DNA from: a bacterium
GTDB lineage: Bacteria > Methylomirabilota > Methylomirabilia > Methylomirabilales > 2-02-FULL-66-22
Length of the DNA stretch: 64,000 nt
Assembly: GCA_029580855.1 (NCBI GenBank)
Contig: JAKPQH010000137.1
Coordinates: 103,403 to 167,402 of the forward strand
Direction of reading: 5' to 3'
Numbering within the stretch: the stretch's first letter is position 1; every line of letters begins with the position of its first letter. This document shows, in pieces, positions 27,019-35,708 of this stretch. The notes under the pieces were generated by a model. It was not told where the DNA came from and did not search any database. It was given only the letters and a program-made list of their open reading frames with translations. Made by a program: the position numbers and the translations under genes.

Positions 27019-27893
27019 GACCGCACCGCCTTTCCGAGAAGGCCGTGCGGCCTGACGAAGAGCACGAGCAGGAGCACCAGGAAGGCGATCGTGTCCTTCC
27101 AGACGCTGCTCACGTAGGCCGCCCCCAGCGATTCCAGGAGGCCCAGCGCCACGCCGCCCACGATGGCGCCGGGAAACGAGCCGAACCCTCCCAGGATGGC
27201 CGCCGCGAATCCCTTGAGGCCGAGGAGCACGCCCACATCGTACCGGAGCGTCGTGATGGGCGTGATGAGCACCCCGGCCAGGCCTCCCAGGAAACCGGCC
27301 AGCGCGAAACTCAGGGTCCGGAGCCGGCGGACCGTGAGGCCCACCACGGCCGCGGCCGTGGGGTTGGAGGCCACGGCACGCATGGCGAGCCCGGTCGTGG
27401 TGTATCGGAAGAAGAGCACCAGCAGCGTGATGGCCAGCGCGGTCGCCAGAAGGATCCAGATCGCCTGGGGCAGGATCGTGGCCCCCAGGATCGTGAGCGG
27501 CTGTTCTCCCGCGAGCGGGGGCACGGCGAGGGGGTTCTTGCCCCACACCTTCTGCATGACGCCGCGAAGCAGGATGGACAGCCCGATCGTGAGAAAGATG
27601 AGGACAAGGTGATTGCGCGAGCGCGACGGCCGGACCCCGAGAAACTCCACCAGGGCGCCGGTGAGCGTGACCCCCGCAACTGCGGCCGGCACCGCCGCCC
27701 CCATGGGCAGCTTGGCCCCCACCAGCGCCCCGAAGAGCAGCATCCCGCCCAAGGAGACAAAGTCCACCTGTGTGAAATTCACGATCCCCATGATATTGTG
27801 GACGACCCCAAACCCGACGGCCACCATGGCGTAGATCGCCCCGCTGGTCAGGCCCGCGAAGACGAACTGGACGAAATCCTGGAACGAATACAT
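27015..27893 (-). CDS. livH: LivH-type ABC permease (1)
   Basis: A 292-residue membrane permease, the first gene of the operon. Blocks: GLTSGAIYAMVAVGFGVVHNIMG near residue 14, the LivH IVNFTQVDFVSLGGM, and GFGSFPGAIVGGVALGLLE near residue 240. Eight hydrophobic helices are visible. It would pair with LivM 2.5 kb downstream, with the iorAB genes inserted between. Confidence 0.93.
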   Translation of the reverse strand: MYSFQDFVQFVFAGLTSGAIYAMVAVGFGVVHNIMGIVNFTQVDFVSLGGMLLFGALVGAKLPMGAAVPAAVAGVTLTGALVEFLGVRPSRSRNHLVLIFLTIGLSILLRGVMQKVWGKNPLAVPPLAGEQPLTILGATILPQAIWILLATALAITLLVLFFRYTTTGLAMRAVASNPTAAAVVGLTVRRLRTLSFALAGFLGGLAGVLITPITTLRYDVGVLLGLKGFAAAILGGFGSFPGAIVGGVALGLLESLGAAYVSSVWKDTIAFLVLLLVLFVRPHGLLGKAVRS

Positions 27894-27940
27894 GGGAAGA
27901 CGAATCCCCCCCTCGCACGACCGCAGGCGTGAATCGGATA

Positions 27941-27968
27941 ATTACATGATAGTGTCAGCCGATGGCAA
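27941..27968 (-). promoter_or_regulatory. Promoter of livH-ior-paaK operon
   Basis: Minus-strand TTGCCA (27968-27963), 16 bases, then TGTAAT (27946-27941). It lies 48 bases before the livH start. Confidence 0.6.
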
Positions 27969-28318
27969 GAGAAAACACTGACGAGGGACGCTAGCGGCAC
28001 CGGACGTCACGCCGCCGGCGCCGTTTCGCTGACACGCTGAAGCGTGGCCGGCAACCCCTCTCCGCCTCGGCGGAGGTGAAGAGGCTGCCGGGGCCTCGTG
28101 GGGTGAGGTGATGCAACAACGGGGTTTTGTATTGATTGCCGCCGCCGTGTCATCGGACAGCACCGCGCACCGCCCACACGCGCCCAGGACCGTCGTCAGG
28201 GCATCACCCGAATAAACGGTTCGGCGTTTGAGCTGCGGACACGCGGTCTCGCCGACGAGGCGCCGCTTTGCCCGTCGGAATTCGCCCGCGACGGCTCTGT
28301 CAATCCCGAGCACGGCGA
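27969..28318. other. Intergenic region with hairpins between livH and hsdM remnant
   Basis: I recognise no protein here. A long hairpin (GGCAACCCCTCT...GAAGAGGCTGCC, 28050-28088) resembles the common C/T-G/A palindromes that end or separate genes in high-G+C bacteria, and a small one (CACGCTGAAGCGTG) lies beside it. The region may hold further decayed restriction-modification sequence. Confidence 0.4.
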
Positions 28319-28374
28319 TTACCGGATCGCGAAACTCACCGTGCAGCAACTGACTGCCAAACGGTGGCGTATCA

Positions 28375-28410
28375 ATTGCGGATTTCGGATTGCGGATTGC
28401 GAACCGCGGA
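28375..28410. repeat. Short GGATTTCGGATTGC-type repeat tract
   Basis: Tandem variants of a GGATT(T/G)CG unit within the hsdM remnant, unrelated to methylase coding sequence. Confidence 0.45.
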
Positions 28411-28473
28411 GGTCGTGCCAGCGAGTCAGGACGTCGGGCAGGTTGTTCTTGGCGTGCTCCTCCGGAGGAAGAA

Positions 28474-28501
28474 CTGGATTCCGGCTTTCGCCGGAATGAC
28501 G
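28474..28501. repeat. CTGGATTCCGGCTTTCGCCGGAATGACG-type palindromic repeat
   Basis: A small palindrome centred on CCGGCTTTCGCCGG flanked by ATTC/GAAT. This resembles a short dispersed repeat I recall from many proteobacterial genomes. It lies inside the hsdM remnant. Confidence 0.55.
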
Positions 28502-29020
28502 ACCGGGGACGGGACCAAGCTTATCTTTGGGAAGCAGCGGCGTGTGCTTGTCGTCGAGGCTCCAGCCGTCGGGCACGATCACGGCGGCGCGGCCGCCGGG
28601 TTTGCGCAGCCGGAGCAACGAGGCCGCGAACAGCAGCGCCGTTTTCTTCGTCTTGACGATCTGGAGCAGGTCCTTGGCAGTGTTCTCGTAGTCGAGGCTG
28701 CCGGCAAACGGGGGATTTGCCAGGACCGGCGTGTAAGGCTCCTCATCGGCCGCGTGGTCCTGGGCCAGCGGTTCGCGGTACCGGATGTCGGGGCTCTCCA
28801 CGGGCTTCTTCAGCCGGGCGGCCTTGTTCTCCTCCAGTGTGTGCAGATCGTCCAACCGGCGCAGGAAGAGCAGGCAGGTGATCTGCTCGATGACCTCAAG
28901 CGGGTTGGAAATGCCCCCGAACCAGAGGGCGCCCCAGATGCGGTCGATTTGGTTTCGGAGTTCACCGGTGAGCATGACGAAGCACCTTTGCGGATTAACG
29001 GATAGATTCCAGTAACGAAA

Positions 29021-29048
29021 ACGCCGATCCCTGAACACGGATCGGCGT
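29021..29048. other. Strong hairpin upstream of ilvB
   Basis: ACGCCGATCC (29021-29030) and GGATCGGCGT (29039-29048) form a ten-base perfect stem with an eight-base loop. No T tract follows on the plus strand. It separates the hsdM remnant from the ilvB promoter. Confidence 0.5.
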
Positions 29049-29208
29049 GTATGGCTTCAAGGGCCGCTCAAGAACATCGGGACATGGATCTGCCGTGTTC
29101 GAGGGTACCCGCACATCTCGTAGTCCTTTTACATCCCGGGTCCTCTGTACAACGGAGGATGGAGCCGGCAGGAGGCGTGGCGGCCGCATGGTTCACCAAA
29201 TGGGAACG

Positions 29209-29238
29209 TTGCATCCACCCCCTTTGTTCCTGTATAGT
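29209..29238 (+). promoter_or_regulatory. Promoter of ilvBN
   Basis: TTGCAT (29209-29214), 18 bases, then TATAGT (29233-29238), 60 bases before the ilvB start. I see no leader peptide rich in branched-chain residues and no T-box in the short leader. Confidence 0.55.
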
Positions 29239-29297
29239 CCGCCCGACGTGCAATCGCGAAAGAGCGCCACAGGGGAGCGGAGCGCGGAGGGAGTCTC

Positions 29298-30959
29298 GTG
29301 AAGAAGGGGAAGGTCACCGGTGCCAAGGCGATCGTCAAGGCCTTGGAGGCCCAGGGGGTGGAGTTGATCTTTGGCTATCCGGGCGGGGCGAACTTGCCCT
29401 TCTACGATGAGATGGCCCGTGCACCCTTCCGCCATATCCTGGCGCGACACGAGCAAGGCGCGGCGCACATGGCCGATGCGTACGCGCGCGCCACGGGCAA
29501 AGTCGGCGTCTGCACGGCCACCAGCGGGCCGGGCGCCACAAACCTGGTCACCGGCATCGCCACGGCGTTCATGGACAGCTCGGCGGTCGTCGCGATCACC
29601 GGCCAGGTCTCCCGGCACCTCATCGGCAACGACGCGTTCCAGGAAGTGGACACGACGGGGATCACGATCCCCATCACCAAGCACAATTACCTCGTCCAAG
29701 ACGGCGACGAACTCAGCCGGACGGTCGCCGAGGCCTTCTACCTCGCGGGAAGCGCGCGGCCGGGACCCGTCCTGATCGACGTTCCGAAGGATGTCCTGTT
29801 GGCGGAGTGCACCCCGGGCGGTCCGGAGCCGCCGCAACTCGAAGGCTACCGGCCCACACTGAAGGGACACCCCGGCCAGATCAAGCGGGCGGCGGCGGTC
29901 ATCAAGGCCGCCGAGCGTCCCGTGATCATCGTGGGTGGCGGAATCCGGACCCAGGCATCGTATGACGCTCTGATCGCCCTGGCCGAGCGCAACCAAATCC
30001 CCGTGGTTTCGACGCTCATGGGCAAGGGCGGCTTCCCGAATTCGCACCCCTTGTACCTCGGCCTCTACGGCTACCACGGGCGCGTCGCGGCTAACACCGC
30101 CATCACCAACGCCGATGTCATCATCGGCGTGGCGACGCGATTCGGCGACCGGTCCACCGGCAGCACGCTCCATTTCGCCCCGCAGGCCAAGGTCGTCCAC
30201 ATGGACATCGACCCGGCGGAGGTCGGAAAGAACATCGAGGTGCTCATCCCCATCGTGGGCGACGCGAACCACATCCTGGGCGAGCTGGTCGAGCAGCTTC
30301 CGGGGGCATCGCACACGGGCTGGGCGGCGCGGCTGCAGGAGAAGGCGAAGGCGCACCCCCTCGCCGATCTCAGCGGCGAAGTGACGATTCCCAAGGTCCT
30401 CCGCGCTCTCAAGAATCGCTGCCCCGACCCGATTCTCGTCACCGACGTGGGCCGGCACCAGATCTTCGCCGCGCACTACCTCCCGGTGGATTCGTGCCGC
30501 TCCTTCTTGACGTCGGGGGGTCTCGGCACCATGGGCTTCGGCCTGCCCGCCGCCATTGGCGCCAAACTCGGGCGCCCGGACCGCCAGGTGGTGGCGGTGT
30601 GCGGCGATGGCGGGTTTCTCATGACCTGTCAGGAGCTGGTGACCGCCGCCGTGGAGAATGTGCCCATCCTGGCGCTGGTCATGCACGACAACTGTCTGGG
30701 CATGATCCGCCAGCTCCAGCACGCTTTCTACGGCAAGCGGTTCGTCTCCTGCGAGTTGGGCGATGCCGTGGACTTCGCGCGGCTGGCGGAGAGCATGGGG
30801 TGCCTGGGCATCACCGTCGCCCGCGAAGATGAGATCGGGCCCGCGCTGTCCCGGGCGCTGGAGTCGGGGCGCCCCGCGGTTCTGGATTGCCGGATCGACG
30901 CGCCTGCCAACGTCTACCCCATGGTGACTGGGGCCACCCTCATGGACTATATCGAGTAG
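29298..30959 (+). CDS. ilvB: Acetolactate synthase, large (catalytic) subunit
   Basis: The 553-residue TPP enzyme that condenses two pyruvates, or pyruvate and 2-ketobutyrate, in the first common step of branched-chain amino acid synthesis. Catalytic Glu52 lies in RHEQGAAHMADAYAR. TSGPGATNLVTGIATAF follows; the TPP/Mg motif is GDGGFLMTCQELVTAA with the later HDNCLGMIRQ. Start is GTG at 29298 behind GGAGGGAG. The small regulatory subunit gene follows after eight bases. Confidence 0.95.
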   Translation: MKKGKVTGAKAIVKALEAQGVELIFGYPGGANLPFYDEMARAPFRHILARHEQGAAHMADAYARATGKVGVCTATSGPGATNLVTGIATAFMDSSAVVAITGQVSRHLIGNDAFQEVDTTGITIPITKHNYLVQDGDELSRTVAEAFYLAGSARPGPVLIDVPKDVLLAECTPGGPEPPQLEGYRPTLKGHPGQIKRAAAVIKAAERPVIIVGGGIRTQASYDALIALAERNQIPVVSTLMGKGGFPNSHPLYLGLYGYHGRVAANTAITNADVIIGVATRFGDRSTGSTLHFAPQAKVVHMDIDPAEVGKNIEVLIPIVGDANHILGELVEQLPGASHTGWAARLQEKAKAHPLADLSGEVTIPKVLRALKNRCPDPILVTDVGRHQIFAAHYLPVDSCRSFLTSGGLGTMGFGLPAAIGAKLGRPDRQVVAVCGDGGFLMTCQELVTAAVENVPILALVMHDNCLGMIRQLQHAFYGKRFVSCELGDAVDFARLAESMGCLGITVAREDEIGPALSRALESGRPAVLDCRIDAPANVYPMVTGATLMDYIE

Positions 30960-30967
30960 GGGGACGG

Positions 30968-31444
30968 ATGACACAGAAGCACACGATTTCCATCCTGTGC
31001 AACGACACTCCGGGCGTGCTGACCCGCATCTCCGGCCTCTTCTCCCGGCGCGGTTTCAACATCGAGAGCCTGAGTGTCGGCAACACCGAGGTGAAGGGCA
31101 AGAGCCGCTTCACCATCGTCGTGCAGGGCGACGAGCGGGTCCTGGAGCAGGTGCGGAAGCAGCTTCAGAAACTCATTCACGTCATCAAGGTCTGGGACAT
31201 CAAGGCGGAAACCGCCATCGAGCGGGAGCACGCGCTGATCAAGGTGGACGTCCAGCATGGCAGGAAGGGCGAGTTGCTCCAGATCATCACGGCCGTGGGG
31301 GGGCGGATCATCAGTTCGTTCGGGAACCTCTGGACGCTGGAGGTGACCGGCGACCCCGGCCAGGTGGACAACGCCCTCAACCTCTTCAGGGACTACAACA
31401 TCGTCGAAACCATCCGCACCGGCCGTATCGCCCTGGAACGGTAG
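30968..31444 (+). CDS. ilvN: Acetolactate synthase, small (regulatory) subunit
   Basis: A 158-residue regulatory subunit. The N-terminal ACT domain (HTISILCNDTPGVLTRISGL, then RRGFNIESLSVG) should bind valine for feedback control. The C-terminal domain (HALIKVDVQHGRKGELLQII, GRIISSFGNLWTLEVTG) completes the two-domain form. The start ATG is eight bases past ilvB, so the subunits are co-translated. Confidence 0.95.
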   Translation: MTQKHTISILCNDTPGVLTRISGLFSRRGFNIESLSVGNTEVKGKSRFTIVVQGDERVLEQVRKQLQKLIHVIKVWDIKAETAIEREHALIKVDVQHGRKGELLQIITAVGGRIISSFGNLWTLEVTGDPGQVDNALNLFRDYNIVETIRTGRIALER

Positions 31445-31748
31445 CGCGTGTTTCTCACCCCTTTTTGCTTGACACCTGATACCGGTTTGGATAGACAGAC
31501 CGGTAGCGCTGCATACCGGCCAACCCGGTCACACGCGTGACTCGACCTCCTTGCACGGGAAGCGCCGAGGATTTCCATGGCGCTCGGGAGAGAGGGAACG
31601 TGCGGCCTGTGTGTCTTTTCCCTGATTGTCGTTCCCGTCCAACAGTCCCGGTCTTCTCCGCCTGCCCAACGCAAGTCGGCACGCAAGTTGCCCGGCCAGA
31701 CAACGCGGCCATCGCGACCCGCCACCTTCTCAACAAGGAGGGGATGCC
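31445..31748. other. Leader region between ilvN and the second Liv operon
   Basis: Apart from the promoter at 31469-31496 this holds a 250-base untranslated leader with no recognisable riboswitch or protein. A strong Shine-Dalgarno (AAGGAGGGG) closes it. Confidence 0.4.
31469..31496 (+). promoter_or_regulatory. Promoter of second Liv operon
   Basis: TTGACA (31469-31474), 16 bases, then ATAGAC (31491-31496), preceded by CCTTTTTGC. It resembles the CCTTTCCGCTTGAC promoters elsewhere in the window. Confidence 0.5.
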
Positions 31749-33002
31749 ATGAGGCCTCGCGCACGACAGACTCCGGGGGTTCGGCGTCGGGAGTTTCTCA
31801 CGCTGGGTGGAGCCACGGCTGCAGCGGCGCTTTCCGGATTGCGGCCGCGGCCGAGTTGGGGAGCAGCGGACTCGGGGCCGGTCCGCATTGGAGTCCTGGG
31901 GCCCCTCACGGATTTCACCGGTCGGGATATCCAGCGGGCGGCGCAGATCGCCGCCGAGGAAATCAACGCGGCCGGCGGCATCCTGGGACGTCCGATCCAG
32001 CTCTTCTCGGCCGATTCCGAAGGGGTGCCCGAGAAGGCCATCCAGGCCATGCAGCAGCTCGCCGTGCGCGATCAAGTGCACGCCATCGTGGGAGGGTTCC
32101 GTAGCGGGGCCATATTGGCGCTGGTGCCGTACGTCGCACGCTTCAAAACCCCGTTCATCATCACGGGTGCGGCCAGCCCGGACATCATGACGCCGGTGGG
32201 TGAGAACTACGCGGCGAACAAGTATCTCTTCCGGGCCTGGGTGAACTCCGAACGGCAAGCCCTCAGCCTCGCCTTCGTCTGCCGCGACATCTTCAAAGGG
32301 CAGGTGGGCTGGACCCGATTTGCCATCGACTCGGAGAATCTCAAATGGGCGCGCGACTTCGCCGAGATTCTCAAAGGGAAGCTTCGCGAGTACAAGCTGG
32401 ACCTCGTGTACGAGACGTACCACGATCCTGCCACCACCGACTTCACGCCGGTCTTCAAGGCCGCCGAATCGGCCAAGGCCCAGGTCTTGTTGGAGATCAT
32501 CTCCAACCAGGCGGGCTTTGTGATCGTCAAACAGTGGCGCGACCAGCGGGTGCCCATGGCGCTGGCGGGCAACAACAACCCCTCGTACCTCGTGTCGTCC
32601 TTCTGGAAGGACACGGAGGGAAAGTGCCAGTACGAGCTCTCGGCGTACACCAAGGCTCCCCTCTCGAAGCGCTCGGTGCCCTTCTGGGACAAGTTCGAAC
32701 AGCGATTCGGCGAGACCCCCTTCTACACGGGCACCGGCGCCTATGATGCCGTGAATCTCATCAAGGTCGCGGCCGAGGCGGCCAAGTCCATGGACCGGGA
32801 TGCGCTGGTGACGTCCCTGGAAAAGGTGGATTACGAGGGGGTCATCGGGCGTATCCGCTTCGACAAACTGCACGAGGCGATCACGGGCCCCGACGATGTT
32901 CCCGTCTCGTATGGCCAGTGGCTCGGCGAGAAAAAGAAGGTCGCCATCTGGCCCGAGAAGTTCTCGCAGGGGAAGTACCAGCCGCCGCCTTGGCTGAAGT
33001 AG
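31749..33002 (+). CDS. livK: ABC substrate-binding protein with Tat signal (2)
   Basis: A 417-residue periplasmic receptor of the LivK type. The N-terminus has a twin-arginine signal, VRRREFLTLGGATAAAAL. The mature part has RIGVLGPLTDFTGRDIQRA, AAGGILGRPIQLFSADSEG and VHAIVGGFRSGAILALVPY. Folded-state export through Tat is unusual for this family but common in some phyla. It leads the operon livK-livH-livM-livG-livF that runs toward a formamidase gene, so amides or urea are candidate ligands beside amino acids. Confidence 0.9.
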   Translation: MRPRARQTPGVRRREFLTLGGATAAAALSGLRPRPSWGAADSGPVRIGVLGPLTDFTGRDIQRAAQIAAEEINAAGGILGRPIQLFSADSEGVPEKAIQAMQQLAVRDQVHAIVGGFRSGAILALVPYVARFKTPFIITGAASPDIMTPVGENYAANKYLFRAWVNSERQALSLAFVCRDIFKGQVGWTRFAIDSENLKWARDFAEILKGKLREYKLDLVYETYHDPATTDFTPVFKAAESAKAQVLLEIISNQAGFVIVKQWRDQRVPMALAGNNNPSYLVSSFWKDTEGKCQYELSAYTKAPLSKRSVPFWDKFEQRFGETPFYTGTGAYDAVNLIKVAAEAAKSMDRDALVTSLEKVDYEGVIGRIRFDKLHEAITGPDDVPVSYGQWLGEKKKVAIWPEKFSQGKYQPPPWLK

Positions 33003-33025
33003 GCTGCGCCGTTCCTAAAGACAGG

Positions 33026-33055
33026 CGAGGGTGCGGAGGCAGCTCCGCACCCTCG
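33026..33055 (+). other. Intercistronic stem-loop between livK and livH
   Basis: CGAGGGTGCGGAG (33026-33038), loop GCAG, and CTCCGCACCCTCG (33043-33055) form a perfect 13-base stem in the 70-base gap. With no T tract it is more likely an RNA stabiliser or partial attenuator that lets the binding protein be made in excess over the membrane parts. Confidence 0.65.
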
Positions 33056-33072
33056 CGTGCCGCGGGTTCACG

Positions 33073-33939
33073 ATGCAGACGTTTCTGACCATTCTGATCT
33101 TCGGGTTGGCCACCAGCGGGATCTACGCGCTCATGGCCGTGGGGGTCGCCCTGATCTACGGGGTCGGCCGCGTCATCAATTTCGCGCACGGCGCGTTCTA
33201 CACGTTGGGTGCCTATCTGGCGTATTTCTACGCGACCGCATTCGGCATCAACTGGTGGGTGGCCTCGGCCCTCGCCGTGCTGAGCGTGGGCCTCCTCGCC
33301 GCCGGCTTTGACCAACTTCTGATCGAGCGGCTTCGTACGCACGAGATCCTCGTCTGGATCATGACCTTTGCCTTCGCCTTTGCCATCCGCGAGTTGATCG
33401 TCCTGCTCTTTGGCGCGCGGCCGTACTCGATCCCTGCCTTCGCCCCCGGCAGCGTCTCTGTGCTCGGCGAGGCCATCGCGGCGCAGCGTCTGCTGGTCGT
33501 GGCCGTCTCGGGCGTCGCCATCGGATCTCTGTGGATCTTTCTTCGCGCGGCGCGGCTCGGCAAGGCGCTGCGCGCGGTCGCGCTCAACCGAACCGGGGCG
33601 TATCTGGTGGGTATCCCGGTCCGGATGGCACACGCCACCGTGATGGGGATCTCCGCGGGTCTGGCCGCCGTGGCGGGGATTATTATCTCCCCCATCAACG
33701 TCCTGACCCCGGACATGGGCTTGGAACCTCTCCTCATGTCGTTCACCATCGTGATCCTAGGCGGGATCGGTAGCTTGCGGGGAAGCCTGGTGGCGGCGCT
33801 CCTCGTCGGCTACGCGGGGGCGCTCGTCAGCTTCCTCTGGAGTCCGCAACTGGTGACCTTTATGGCGCTGGTGATGGTTTTCGCGGTGCTTATTTTTCGT
33901 CCATCCGGCCTGTTCGGGTTGGCCGTGGAGCGGGCCTAG
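33073..33939 (+). CDS. livH: LivH-type ABC permease (2)
   Basis: A 288-residue membrane permease: GLATSGIYALMAVGVALIYG near residue 11, VGRVINFAHGAFYTLGAYLA, and the cytoplasmic-loop motif GGIGSLRGSLVAALLVGYAG near residue 235. About eight hydrophobic helices. The stop TAG is followed at once by the ATG of livM. Confidence 0.93.
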   Translation: MQTFLTILIFGLATSGIYALMAVGVALIYGVGRVINFAHGAFYTLGAYLAYFYATAFGINWWVASALAVLSVGLLAAGFDQLLIERLRTHEILVWIMTFAFAFAIRELIVLLFGARPYSIPAFAPGSVSVLGEAIAAQRLLVVAVSGVAIGSLWIFLRAARLGKALRAVALNRTGAYLVGIPVRMAHATVMGISAGLAAVAGIIISPINVLTPDMGLEPLLMSFTIVILGGIGSLRGSLVAALLVGYAGALVSFLWSPQLVTFMALVMVFAVLIFRPSGLFGLAVERA

Positions 33940-34935
33940 ATGAGTGATCTGCGACAAACGACACCCGAGGCCCGCCTCGGCGGCGGGCACGCCCTTCGGC
34001 GTTACTGGTCCGTCCTGCTGGTGCCGCTGATCGGCCTGATCGGGTGGTTTGGGAGCCAGCCGGTGACCATCACCCTCCTGTACGGCGCCACGTGGGGGAT
34101 CTACACCGTCGGCTACGATATGTTTTCGGGATTCTCGGGGCGGGTAAACCTGGGCTACGCCATGTTCCCGGCCACCGCCGCATACGTCACCGCCGTGCTG
34201 AGCGCCCGACTCAAATTCTCGCCTGCCATCAGCATTCCCGCGGGTATCGGCGCGGCTCTTCTGCTGGCGGTGCTCGTGGGGGCGTTGACCCTCCGCATCA
34301 CGGGGATCTATTTCGCCTTGTCAACCGCCATCATCCCCCTCGCCCTCTTCCAGCTCACGCACGTCTTCGGTAAGTTCCTCGGTGGTGAGGAGGGGATCTG
34401 GGGTGTGCCTCCGATCTTTACGGACCCGCGCCTCGACCTCGTGGTCATCCTGCTCATTCTCGGCGTGTCCATGTGCTTCGCGCTGTGGTATGTCCGGTCC
34501 AAGGCCGGCCTGGTTCTGCGCGCCATCCAAGGGGGAGAGCTTACCGCGCAGGCCCTCGGCCTGAACACGTTCCGATTCTTGTTTGTCAGCCTGCTCGCAT
34601 CCTCAATGATCGGGGCGACAGCCGGCGCCTATCTCGCCCACTTCCAGATGCTGGTCGCCCCGGAGATCCTCCATATCATCACGACGCTCCAGATCATCAC
34701 GTTCGCGCAGATCGGAGGTCCTGGAACCATAGTCGGGCCCGTGGTCGGGAGCTTCCTGCTCGTCAACCTCAACGAGTACCTTCGGGCATGGACGGATCTC
34801 CGACTGTTTGTCTACTTCGCCACCCTGGTGCTCCTGTTGCGATTCTCGCCGGATGGAGTGCTGGTGCCCGTCGCGCGCGCCATTCGTCGCCTGTTCCTCC
34901 GGCCCGATGCGCCGTCGGGCCCTGGGGGGAGCTGA
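33940..34935 (+). CDS. livM: LivM-type ABC permease (2)
   Basis: A 331-residue membrane permease with MFSGFSGRVNLGYAMFPATA near residue 60, ITGIYFALSTAIIPLALF and the EAA-like loop IGGPGTIVGPVVGSFLLVNL near residue 265. It pairs with the LivH before it. The C-terminal tail is short and basic. livG starts two bases after its stop codon. Confidence 0.93.
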   Translation: MSDLRQTTPEARLGGGHALRRYWSVLLVPLIGLIGWFGSQPVTITLLYGATWGIYTVGYDMFSGFSGRVNLGYAMFPATAAYVTAVLSARLKFSPAISIPAGIGAALLLAVLVGALTLRITGIYFALSTAIIPLALFQLTHVFGKFLGGEEGIWGVPPIFTDPRLDLVVILLILGVSMCFALWYVRSKAGLVLRAIQGGELTAQALGLNTFRFLFVSLLASSMIGATAGAYLAHFQMLVAPEILHIITTLQIITFAQIGGPGTIVGPVVGSFLLVNLNEYLRAWTDLRLFVYFATLVLLLRFSPDGVLVPVARAIRRLFLRPDAPSGPGGS

Positions 34936-34937
34936 GC

Positions 34938-35708
34938 ATGTCCGTGGAGCCGTCGACGGCCGCGCCGTTTCTCGAAATCGAAGGGGTCACCAAGAAGTTC
35001 GGCGGGTTGACCGCGCTCGACGCGGTGTCGTTCGGCGTGCAAAAAGGCGAGGTGACAGGGCTGATCGGGCCCAACGGCGCGGGCAAGACCACCCTCTTCA
35101 ACGTCCTCAGCGGCTTCGTGCCGCCGACCAGCGGGCGGGTCGCGTTCCGAGGCGAGACCGTGACGGGACTGCGCCCGCATGCCATCGCCCGCCGCGGTCT
35201 GGCGCGGACATTTCAGATCGTGCGTCCGTTTCCGGGCCTCGCCGTCCACGAGAATCTGGCGGTCGGGGGCCTGAGCAATCGGGTGTTCGATGCGGGACGA
35301 GAGCTGGCCGGAGCGCGCGCGGCGGCGGAGCAGGTCGCGACCCGCGTCGGCCTGCTCCCCTGGATGGACCGGCGGGCCACCACCCTTCCGCACGGCCTAC
35401 TCAAGCGGCTGGAGATCGGGCGGGCGATCATGACGCATCCGTCGCTCCTCCTGCTCGACGAGCCCTTCGCGGGGCTGGGTGGCCACGAGATCGACGAGGT
35501 GTCCGGTTGTATCGCCGAGCTGGCGGCCGGCGGGCTGACGCTTATCATCATCGAGCACAAGCTCCGCGCCCTCATGCGCCTAGTCCGGCGCGTGATCGTG
35601 CTGAACTTCGGCCGGCTGATCGCCGAGGGATCGCCCCAGGAGATCGGCGCGAACACCTTGGTCCGCGAAGCGTACCTCGGCGAGAAAGGAGCGGCGCGGC
35701 TTGCTTGA
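34938..35708 (+). CDS. livG: LivG-type ABC ATPase (2)
   Basis: A 256-residue ATPase: Walker A LIGPNGAGKTTLFNVL, Q-loop LARTFQIVRPFPGLAV, signature position LPHGLLKRLEIGRAI (LSGGQ is degenerate, as often in LivG), Walker B SLLLLDEPFAGLGG, switch IIEHKLRALM. The Walker B is followed by the catalytic Glu. Its stop overlaps the start of livF. Confidence 0.92.
   Translation: MSVEPSTAAPFLEIEGVTKKFGGLTALDAVSFGVQKGEVTGLIGPNGAGKTTLFNVLSGFVPPTSGRVAFRGETVTGLRPHAIARRGLARTFQIVRPFPGLAVHENLAVGGLSNRVFDAGRELAGARAAAEQVATRVGLLPWMDRRATTLPHGLLKRLEIGRAIMTHPSLLLLDEPFAGLGGHEIDEVSGCIAELAAGGLTLIIIEHKLRALMRLVRRVIVLNFGRLIAEGSPQEIGANTLVREAYLGEKGAARLA

Larger units (their letters stand above)
28319..28975 (-). pseudogene. 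Remnant of type I restriction-modification HsdM
   Basis: From Met at 28975 the frame reads LTGELRNQIDRIWGALWFGG, EVIEQITCLLFLRRLDDLHT, then jumps to NPPFAGSLDYENTAKDLLQI and LLRLRKPGGRAAVIVPDG, and ends near EEHAKNNLPDVLTRWHDLR. These are blocks of HsdM N6-adenine methylase, including motif IV (NPPF). The central S-adenosylmethionine-binding part is missing (an intact HsdM is about 480 residues or more). Two repeat tracts interrupt the 3' half (28375-28410 and 28474-28501), and no hsdS or hsdR is present. The frame itself is still open, so a short product could be made, but it cannot be an active methylase. Confidence 0.75.

Noticed and set aside
27019..27918. N-terminal extension of iorA into livH
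   Set aside because: The frame is open but only mirrors livH in another frame. GTG 27018 with the GTGA overlap is the credible start.
29101..29297. Attenuator or T-box leader of ilvBN
   Set aside because: The leader after the promoter is only 50-60 bases, and I found no regulatory codon run or T-box core.
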